Source of the DNA: a virus
Length of the DNA: 64,000 bases
Virus record (IMG/VR): IMGVR_UViG_3300046171_000252
Span: 1-64,000 of that record
Reading direction: 5' to 3' (one strand)
The notes below the pieces were generated by a model. It saw only the letters and a list, made by a program, of their open reading frames with translations, was not told the DNA's origin and did not search any database. Positions 59,541 to 64,000 of this stretch are shown piece by piece (the stretch's first letter is position 1; the number at the start of each line of letters is the position of its first letter). Both the position numbers and the translations under genes were made by a program.

Positions 59541-59834
59541 GTTTTAAATAGTATTATAAATATAAAACTGTTTTTTAACAAGGTTGTGGAAAAGTGTATT
59601 ATTTGTGTGGATAAACCCTAATATTAGATGTTTATCTGTGGAAAACTATGAGTATAGTATCTTCTAAGTATCTTCTAAACATCAGATCTTATGCAAGTTT
59701 AGCGAGCGTATCATGGAGAGCGCGGTTTGTCAACCCACGGGGCGCGAAATTTTTCTCGACGAGATATAAATTGTAACATAAAGACATCTTATAGTATAAA
59801 TATATTGATTATAAATCTCGTCTAGATCTTACAC
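59541..59834. other. gene-free AT-rich region, candidate replication origin
   Basis: About 290 bases with no supported gene. It contains TGTGGATAA (59606-59614), a perfect match to the consensus DnaA box on one strand, plus TTGTGGAAAA (59584-59593) and CTGTGGAAAA (from 59656), tandem AGTATCTTCTA units, and a short GC-rich patch (GAGAGCGCGG, GGGGCGCG). AT-rich DNA with DnaA-like sites and few genes suits an origin, though T4-like phages usually start from R-loops at promoters. Confidence 0.3.
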
Positions 59835-59864
59835 TTGACATAGAACGAGATTACATGATATAAT
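59835..59864 (+). promoter_or_regulatory. strong sigma70-like promoter
   Basis: TTGACA (59835-59840), an 18-base spacer and TATAAT (59859-59864), upstream of the ATG at 59892. Both hexamers are perfect. Confidence 0.8.
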
Positions 59865-59891
59865 CATACAATAGATATCTCGACGAGAACC

Positions 59892-60071
59892 ATGAACGAC
59901 TACGAGACATTCTACATATGGGACTACGAGACATCATGTCATGATACTCGCGACGAGATGTATATGCTCGACGAGATGCATCATGATACACAATACACAT
60001 ATGATCTAGATGATGAATATGCACGAGATAGCACAGACTATCAAGCACTTGCATATAGACATTACGCATGA
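59892..60071 (+). CDS. small acidic Asp/Tyr-rich protein
   Basis: 59 residues, MNDYETFYIWDYETSCHDTRDEMYMLDEMHHDTQYTYDLDDEYARDSTDYQALAYRHYA, extraordinarily rich in Asp, Tyr and Met, with no hydrophobic core visible. Part of its composition stems from the reiterated GACGAGA(T) DNA motif it overlaps. It follows a near-perfect early-type promoter, so expression is likely. Acidic small phage proteins often inhibit host enzymes, but no function is assignable. Confidence 0.55.
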   Translation: MNDYETFYIWDYETSCHDTRDEMYMLDEMHHDTQYTYDLDDEYARDSTDYQALAYRHYA

Positions 60072-60077
60072 TATAAT
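60049..60077 (+). promoter_or_regulatory. sigma70-like promoter
   Basis: TTGCAT (60049-60054), a 17-base spacer and TATAAT (60072-60077), just upstream of the ATG at 60102. Confidence 0.65.
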
Positions 60078-60101
60078 ACGTAAACATCACACGAGATACA
60101 C

Positions 60102-60254
60102 ATGTACGCACAGAAACGAATTGTGAGTGTTACATTAGACATTGAGTGTTATGAAGATCTAGATGTAGAGAATATCGATTGGACTGATATTCTAGGTCTA
60201 GAAGGTGATGAACATATTGACATTAGTATAAAAGAAACAGTTAACAACTACTAG
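60102..60254 (+). CDS. small acidic hypothetical protein
   Basis: 50 residues, MYAQKRIVSVTLDIECYEDLDVENIDWTDILGLEGDEHIDISIKETVNNY: two strands and acidic loops (DVENIDWTDILGLEGDE). It has its own promoter. Its stop codon lies within ACTAGTGTG, part of the recurring upstream element. Function unknown. Confidence 0.6.
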   Translation: MYAQKRIVSVTLDIECYEDLDVENIDWTDILGLEGDEHIDISIKETVNNY

Positions 60255-60314
60255 TGTGTCAGTTTGTAGATTGGCACACTTAAACTAGTGTCTTGTGGCA
60301 ATCGAACTAGTGTC

Positions 60315-60351
60315 ACACGGTTTTGGCACAGACCTGAAAATCGTGTATTGT
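60315..60351 (+). promoter_or_regulatory. family B palindromic promoter
   Basis: ACACGGTTTT (60315-60324) and AAAATCGTGT (60337-60346) form an inverted repeat (one G/T mismatch) that spans -35 TTGGCA (60323-60328), a 17-base spacer and -10 TATTGT (60346-60351). ACTAGTGTCACACGG abuts it upstream. The stretch 60255-60403 has no gene but holds further ACTAGTGTC elements. Confidence 0.65.
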
Positions 60352-60403
60352 TATTTTTGTGGGTCGAAAATGTTACCTACTTCCCCACAAATTCTTTTCA
60401 CAA

Positions 60404-60622
60404 ATGAACAACACAATTCTCGTAATTCTTCACACTTTGAACATTCTGGCATTCGTGATAGAAATTGCCACAGAATCTGCAGTTCGTGTCATCGCACTTG
60501 CAATTGTCCTGGGTGAGTATACCTGGACCGGCGCACAAGTTCTTTACAACAATCGTCGTGAAATCCTGGAGAACATTAACATTTTTCGTGAGACCGTTGG
60601 ATCTTACTTTGTGTATGCATGA
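60404..60622 (+). CDS. small membrane protein
   Basis: 72 residues from the ATG at 60404. It begins MNNTILVILHTLNILAFVIEIA and continues AVRVIALAIVLGEYTW (two probable membrane helices), then a soluble basic end. Cyanophages carry many such small membrane proteins; function unknown. Expressed from the family B promoter. Confidence 0.65.
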   Translation: MNNTILVILHTLNILAFVIEIATESAVRVIALAIVLGEYTWTGAQVLYNNRREILENINIFRETVGSYFVYA

Positions 60623-60663
60623 TAAGTAACACCATGTGCCAAAAGTACTAGTGGCACAGTAAA

Positions 60664-60692
60664 TGAGCACAGACCCCAAAATCGTGTATTGT
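60664..60692 (+). promoter_or_regulatory. family B promoter (left arm missing)
   Basis: TGAGCA (60664-60669), 17 bases and TATTGT (60687-60692), with AAAATCGTGTATTGTA matching the 60337 element. ACTAGTGGCACAG lies upstream, but the left palindrome arm is absent. Confidence 0.6.
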
Positions 60693-60717
60693 AGTTAAGT
60701 CATCAGGAATTCACCAA

Positions 60718-60957
60718 ATGCAAGGTTACAACGGTTGGGCAAATTGGGAGACCTGGAATGTTGCTCTCTGGATCGGAAATGATCCTGGTTTGTATGAACT
60801 GGCATGTGAAACTGCAAGGGATGGTGGAACTTATGGTCATCTGGTGAGTATGATTCACGATTGTGGAAGTAAAGAAACACCAGACGGATGTAAGTGGGAC
60901 GATATAAAGATAGACGGAATACGGATAAATGAAATGATGAAAGAACTTGTAGACTAA
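60718..60957 (+). CDS. conserved phage protein with GWANWETW motif
   Basis: 79 residues. MQGYNGWANWETWNVALWIGNDPGLYELA is the conserved opening (YNGW.N.ETW.V.LW..N) of a small family found in phages and some bacteria (DUF7249-like from memory). LVSMIHDCGSKET and INEMMKELVD complete it. No biochemical role is known. It follows a family B promoter. Confidence 0.75.
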   Translation: MQGYNGWANWETWNVALWIGNDPGLYELACETARDGGTYGHLVSMIHDCGSKETPDGCKWDDIKIDGIRINEMMKELVD

Positions 60958-60999
60958 GTAACCCTTACTCAACTCACACTAACTAACACTTTTTTTCAA

Positions 61000-61149
61000 A
61001 TGGATTACGACACTTTCGACACTGACATTTTCTCTGAGATTAATGACATGCCCGGAGAGATTTATGATGTGATTGAATACAAGGAAGAATATGAAGATGA
61101 TAAGAAGTTTGATGTAGAAAAATATATTGAAGGAAATACAGACTACTAA
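61000..61149 (+). CDS. small acidic hypothetical protein
   Basis: 49 residues, MDYDTFDTDIFSEINDMPGEIYDVIEYKEEYEDDKKFDVEKYIEGNTDY, very acidic, no family recognised. Stop followed by the recurring AAGTAACAC spacer. No clear ribosome-binding site. Confidence 0.55.
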   Translation: MDYDTFDTDIFSEINDMPGEIYDVIEYKEEYEDDKKFDVEKYIEGNTDY

Positions 61150-61185
61150 GTAACACTCACTCATTCACCCCTATTTGATACTACC

Positions 61186-61341
61186 ATGACCGAACTTGAA
61201 ATGCAAGCAATTGAAGTCCTTGAAATCGTTGAGGATTCAGTAGAATACATTTGTGGCGAACATGTTATCAGTGGAGAAAAGGTCTGGACTATGGTAGCAG
61301 CACTTGCCGATGCCAAACTTGCACAATTCCCTGATAATTGA
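61186..61341 (+). CDS. small hypothetical protein
   Basis: 51 residues, MTELEMQAIEVLEIVEDSVEYICGEHVISGEKVWTMVAALADAKLAQFPDN, helical hairpin pattern. VSGE..W.MV..LA.AKLAQF resembles short conserved cyanophage proteins. Function unknown. Confidence 0.6.
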   Translation: MTELEMQAIEVLEIVEDSVEYICGEHVISGEKVWTMVAALADAKLAQFPDN

Positions 61342-61394
61342 GAGACTAAGTAACACAAACCATTCGGCCGCCCGTGGACGGTTGAGTTAGTGTC

Positions 61395-61431
61395 ACACGA
61401 TTTTGGCACTACCCTCAAAACCGTGTATTGT
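61395..61431 (+). promoter_or_regulatory. family B palindromic promoter
   Basis: ACACGATTTT (61395-61404) and AAAACCGTGT (61417-61426) with -35 TTGGCA (61403-61408), 17 bases and -10 TATTGT (61426-61431); preceded by TTAGTGTC. Confidence 0.7.
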
Positions 61432-61455
61432 AGAAGGGTGAAAGAAATCAACCAA

Positions 61456-61671
61456 ATGCAGACCTACACCGACCCTTGCACCTATGCCATGCAAAGTGAC
61501 ATGCGCCAACTGAAAGAGATGATCGCATCAGACCTTGCAAACTACATGCTGGAAATGATGCCACCACTTGACATGTGCGTCGATTGGGTATGTGATCGTT
61601 TTGCACTGAATGCAACCGACGAACTGATTGATTTCGTTGCTGATTGTCATGATGAGTTCTTCGGTAACTGA
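61456..61671 (+). CDS. small acidic hypothetical protein
   Basis: 71 residues from the ATG at 61456. Helical (MQSDMRQLKEMIASDLANYMLEMMPPLDMCVDWVCDRFALNATDELIDFVADCHDEFFGN), acidic, Met-rich. It follows a family B promoter; no family recognised. Confidence 0.6.
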   Translation: MQTYTDPCTYAMQSDMRQLKEMIASDLANYMLEMMPPLDMCVDWVCDRFALNATDELIDFVADCHDEFFGN

Positions 61672-61680
61672 TACAAACCT

Positions 61681-61788
61681 ATGAAATTTACCATCGTTAA
61701 GTTCAAAGGTCGTTGGGTCAAAGTATCCAACAAACTATCACCCCCGACTGAATGGGTTACAGTCATCAACAAAGCAAACCTTAAGTAA
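61681..61788 (+). CDS. very small basic protein
   Basis: 35 residues, MKFTIVKFKGRWVKVSNKLSPPTEWVTVINKANLK. Short beta-like protein nine bases after the previous stop. Only spacing and codon pattern support it. Confidence 0.45.
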   Translation: MKFTIVKFKGRWVKVSNKLSPPTEWVTVINKANLK

Positions 61789-61797
61789 CACAAACTC

Positions 61798-61929
61798 ATG
61801 CGTATTTGTCTTTCTGCCATTGTGATTTTGTTGGGTGCCAATCTTCTCATCGATTTGTTAGATTCTGATATGGTACAAATCATGCAAGAGCGTAACGAAA
61901 CAATCCAGCGCAGCATAGACCGCATGTGA
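61798..61929 (+). CDS. very small membrane protein
   Basis: 43 residues, MRICLSAIVILLGANLLIDLLDSDMVQIMQERNETIQRSIDRM: one N-terminal membrane helix or signal-anchor and a charged helix. Follows the recurring TAAGTAACACAAAC spacer. Function unknown. Confidence 0.5.
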   Translation: MRICLSAIVILLGANLLIDLLDSDMVQIMQERNETIQRSIDRM

Positions 61930-61945
61930 CAGTCGGACTAGTGCC

Positions 61946-61982
61946 ACACGGTTTCGTTTTGGACCTTAAAACCGTGTATTGT
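61946..61982 (+). promoter_or_regulatory. family B palindromic promoter
   Basis: ACACGGTTT (61946-61954) and AAACCGTGT (61969-61977) are perfect inverted repeats flanking the spacer; -10 TATTGT at 61977-61982. GACTAGTGCCAC lies upstream. The leader to 62035 contains GTGGAGGGGAC and a pyrimidine tract before the ATG. Confidence 0.7.
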
Positions 61983-62035
61983 ATAGAAGTGGAGGGGACA
62001 ACGCCCGCCACACGCTCTAAACCTCTTCTCTTCTC

Positions 62036-62362
62036 ATGCGTAAAATCGAAACCCAGATGAACGCCGCCATCCAGGCAAACCAAGACTGGAAGTCGGGCAA
62101 CACTCAGGTGATCACCATTGAGGGTGTGAGTTTCGTCTATCTCCACGGCAATCAGATCGCGACAGTCGATGAAGACTCCATGACCATCTTCGATGGCGGT
62201 TGGCAGTCGGTCACCACCAAATCCCGTCTCAACGCTCTCTGTGATGCGTTCGGTTATTCTGGCGAGAGCGTATTCCAGAAGAACTGGACCTGGTTCGTCC
62301 GTCTCTGGACTGGCACCGAATTCCATACCACCGAGTTCCGGAACGGGATGCGCCTCGCCTGA
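62036..62362 (+). CDS. conserved cyanophage hypothetical protein
   Basis: 108 residues. VITIEGVSFVYLHGNQIATVDEDSMTIFDGGWQSVTTKSRLNALCDAFG is a pattern (V.LHGN.IA......I...GW.T.TT.SRLNAL) I recall in many phages, followed by VFQKNWTWFVRLWTGTEF. The coding sequence is clearly more GC-rich than its neighbours. Function unknown. Confidence 0.75.
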   Translation: MRKIETQMNAAIQANQDWKSGNTQVITIEGVSFVYLHGNQIATVDEDSMTIFDGGWQSVTTKSRLNALCDAFGYSGESVFQKNWTWFVRLWTGTEFHTTEFRNGMRLA

Positions 62363-62403
62363 TACAAACCTCCCTCTAATCCTTCAAAATCCTAATTCAC
62401 AAC

Positions 62404-63051
62404 ATGACAAAAAATCTTCACATCGAACATCCCGAAGACACAATCCTTACCGGAGATACTTCGTTTTTAGTATCTCTCAAACTGAAGGGTGATTTATCAG
62501 TGAAGATTGACGGCGCTCCTGCCATCGTATGGGGGACTAATCCTGCATCGGGTGAGTTCTTCGTCGGGACCAAATCCGTATTTAATAAGGTAAAGATCAA
62601 AATCAACGAATCGCATCAGGACATTGATGCGAACCACACGGGAGAGGTTGCAACAATTCTGCATAAGTGCTTCGACTATCTACCACGGGTCGGGGGTATT
62701 ATTCAGGGGGACTTCATCGGATTCGGTGGTGCTGATGAATACACACCGAACACAATCACGTATAAGTTCGATGACACCGTAAGCGAGGAAATCATCGTCG
62801 CGCCGCATACTCTCTACACGGCAGAATCCGACCTACGTGATGCCGTGGCAGAACCGCTAAGGTTCATGATTACCGATACAGTTTATTGTAAGTTCGTGTT
62901 CCCTAAGGCATACATCTGGAGCGGTCAGTATGATGACGGATTGGATCAGTTTGAGATTCCTCTCGTCATAGACTTGATTCGTCAGGTATATGATAAGACC
63001 GTGTTCGTAAGTGATAGAGACGCAGCACAGAATCAAGCAAAATGTGAATAA
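62404..63051 (+). CDS. conserved protein with ligase-like KIDG motif
   Basis: 215 residues. LSVKIDGAPAIVWGTNPASGEFFVGTKSVF (K near residue 34) resembles nucleotidyltransferase motif I (K-x-D-G) followed by a substrate strand. GIIQGDFIGFGG near residue 98 resembles motif III/IIIa of ATP-dependent ligases (G-E/D-h-h-G). The classic motif V is not evident, and the protein is short for a ligase (T4 Rnl2 is 334). It might be a trimmed RNA/DNA ligase-like fold or a DUF6267-type protein with a chance match. Confidence 0.6.
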   Translation: MTKNLHIEHPEDTILTGDTSFLVSLKLKGDLSVKIDGAPAIVWGTNPASGEFFVGTKSVFNKVKIKINESHQDIDANHTGEVATILHKCFDYLPRVGGIIQGDFIGFGGADEYTPNTITYKFDDTVSEEIIVAPHTLYTAESDLRDAVAEPLRFMITDTVYCKFVFPKAYIWSGQYDDGLDQFEIPLVIDLIRQVYDKTVFVSDRDAAQNQAKCE

Positions 63052-63073
63052 GTCAATTCGCGAAGGTTATCCT

Positions 63074-63316
63074 ATGACGAATGAGGACTTCATGGGCAAT
63101 GAATCACTTATGCACCTCTACGGGTTGATGATAGTTTTGAAAGAAGAGTTGATGAATCAGTGCCGCAATGTAGGTCCTGAGGCATACCTCGGTCAGGACA
63201 GAATCGATGGTGAGGGTTATGTCTACTCCACTGAGTTAGGTACATATAAGTTGGTTAATCGTCAGCAGTTTTCTGTTGCTAACTTCAACAACACTAAGTT
63301 CACAACAGTCGCATAA
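63074..63316 (+). CDS. small hypothetical protein
   Basis: 80 residues from the ATG at 63074; a GTG at 63044 inside the previous gene would add ten. ESLMHLYGLMIVLKEELMNQCRNVGPEAYLGQDRIDGEGYVYSTELGTYKLVNRQQF: a helix then a small beta domain. Function unknown. Confidence 0.6.
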   Translation: MTNEDFMGNESLMHLYGLMIVLKEELMNQCRNVGPEAYLGQDRIDGEGYVYSTELGTYKLVNRQQFSVANFNNTKFTTVA

Positions 63317-63340
63317 TCAGTCGTTCGTGAATACAGCAGT

Positions 63341-63358
63341 CCCCCCGTTAAAGGGGGG
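63341..63358 (+). terminator. GC-rich hairpin, probable terminator
   Basis: CCCCCC-GTTAAA-GGGGGG followed by GCGTTTATAAA. The T tract is weak, so termination is likely but not certain. The rest of 63317-63475 shows no gene. Confidence 0.55.
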
Positions 63359-63475
63359 GCGTTTATAAAAACCCATGACTCCCCTAACCTACAAAGGTTT
63401 CCAAGAGCGCGATAAAATTCCAAGGCACATAAAATTTTTTTTCGCTATATAAAATCAAGTGTAAGGTTCGCGTAT

Positions 63476-63652
63476 ATGCAAAAAAATTCCGAGAAAATTT
63501 TTAGTGAAGTAGAGGTCGATCCTGTGACTGGAGATTATTATGTAACGGTGCCCGAAGTAATTTTGAATGAGATGCAATGGTATGAGGGCACTACTTTAAG
63601 GTGGTTAGTGGATGGAGATGAGATTGTCTTAGCAGAAGAAAAGAGCTCTTGA
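63476..63652 (+). CDS. AbrB/MazE-like small protein
   Basis: 58 residues. EVEVDPVTGDYYVTVPEVILNEMQWYEGTTLRWLVDGDEIVLAEE has the swapped-hairpin AbrB/MazE pattern (...V.(I/V)P..(I/V)L..(M/L)...EG..L.W...G..I.L...). Such proteins are DNA-binding regulators or antitoxins; no toxin gene is evident alongside. It may regulate phage promoters. The next gene's -35 box overlaps its stop. Confidence 0.55.
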   Translation: MQKNSEKIFSEVEVDPVTGDYYVTVPEVILNEMQWYEGTTLRWLVDGDEIVLAEEKSS

Positions 63653-63677
63653 CAATCGCTATATAATGTTGTATGAT
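63649..63677 (+). promoter_or_regulatory. sigma70-like promoter
   Basis: TTGACA (63649-63654), a 17-base spacer and TATGAT (63672-63677), 23 bases before the ATG at 63700. Confidence 0.75.
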
Positions 63678-63699
63678 TCGAAAGTAAATTGTTATTCTT

Positions 63700-64000
63700 A
63701 TGGCAAAGGGATTCACAGTAAAGGCAAAAACGCCGGTCAAAAAAACTGCAGAGTGGGATTACGATAAAGCAAAAGAGATGGTAAGAGGAAAGGCAATTGT
63801 CTTTTGTCTTCCTGGGAGAGGATGTTCTTATGCGTATCTAAAGAATTTTGTACAACTTTGTTTTGACTTAGTACAATCGGGAGCAAGCATCCAGATTTCG
63901 CAGGACTACTCGTCCATGGTTAACTTTGCAAGATGCAAGTGTCTTGGAGCAAATGTATTGCGTGGTCCGGACCAATTGCCCTGGGACGGAAAATTAAAGT
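63700..64000 (+). CDS. conserved phage protein, 3'-truncated (glycosyltransferase-like?)
   Basis: The first 100 residues are visible. After a Lys/Thr-rich start, KAIVFCLPGRGCSYAYLKNFVQLCFDLVQSGASIQISQDYSSMVNFARCKCLGANV looks like the first half of a Rossmann-like GT-A glycosyltransferase domain. I recall full-length cyanophage relatives with a downstream D-x-D-like motif, but that part lies outside this window, so the assignment is tentative. Confidence 0.55.
   Translation, partial: MAKGFTVKAKTPVKKTAEWDYDKAKEMVRGKAIVFCLPGRGCSYAYLKNFVQLCFDLVQSGASIQISQDYSSMVNFARCKCLGANVLRGPDQLPWDGKLK

Noticed and set aside
59851-60111. 86-codon minus-strand ORF
   Set aside because: Antisense to the GACGAGA repeat region; composition is a by-product of the repeat, while the plus strand has a perfect promoter.
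1-64000. Integrase, att sites, psbA/psbD, hli or tRNA genes
   Set aside because: Looked for as common cyanophage or prophage markers; none could be supported in this window.

Overview
This window is a piece of a T4-like cyanophage genome (a contractile-tailed phage of marine Synechococcus or Prochlorococcus). The evidence is a near-complete set of T4 core genes in cyanophage order: gp33, gp59, gp32, gp53, gp48, gp4, gp54, gp26, gp51, a tape-measure protein, gp27-like and gp5-like hub proteins, and S74-chaperoned fibres. These sit with cyanophage accessory genes: thyX, phoH, a RecB-like exonuclease, cp12, a possible nblA, DUF1825 and DUF4278. No tRNA, integrase, CRISPR array or photosystem gene was found. 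Gene identities come from reading motifs and from memory of the families; no database search was run.

Layout. 1-14.6 kb is an adhesion/modification block. Two giant paralogous fibre genes each encode thirty ~52-residue kelch-like repeats, arranged as five groups of six (five predicted six-bladed propellers). They are interleaved with two DUF6445-type oxygenase-like proteins, a sulfotransferase, a prolyl-4-hydroxylase-like enzyme and a carbamoyltransferase. 14.6-22 kb is a replication/transcription block with a strong small-RNA candidate, a glutamine-II (Downstream-peptide) riboswitch and a second, split copy of that aptamer wrapped around a 54-codon ORF. 22-45.2 kb is the tail and baseplate block: gp53/48/hypothetical/gp4 on the minus strand, and gp54 through the large fibre proteins on the plus strand, diverging from paired late promoters. 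45.3-64 kb is the accessory region: a helicase, many small ORFs with individual promoters, cp12, a MutH-like nuclease + unknown 460-residue protein + Dam methylase cassette bracketed by an exact 84-bp direct repeat, a second oxygenase/glycine-rich fibre cassette, an AT-rich gene-free stretch with a DnaA-box-like site, and a run of small genes behind palindromic promoters.

How the parts may work together. Late genes build the tail, and the fibres may be chemically decorated by the neighbouring enzymes. thyX, the exonuclease, gp59 and gp32 serve DNA synthesis. cp12 (and perhaps nblA) redirects host carbon and light harvesting. Many accessory genes carry their own sigma70-like promoter, often with a shared upstream GTGTCACA element, which suggests a phage- or host-controlled early/middle regulon.

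Caveat. Three genes contain apparent single-base frameshifts (four events, at least two in homopolymers), so assembly error must be excluded before they are called broken.
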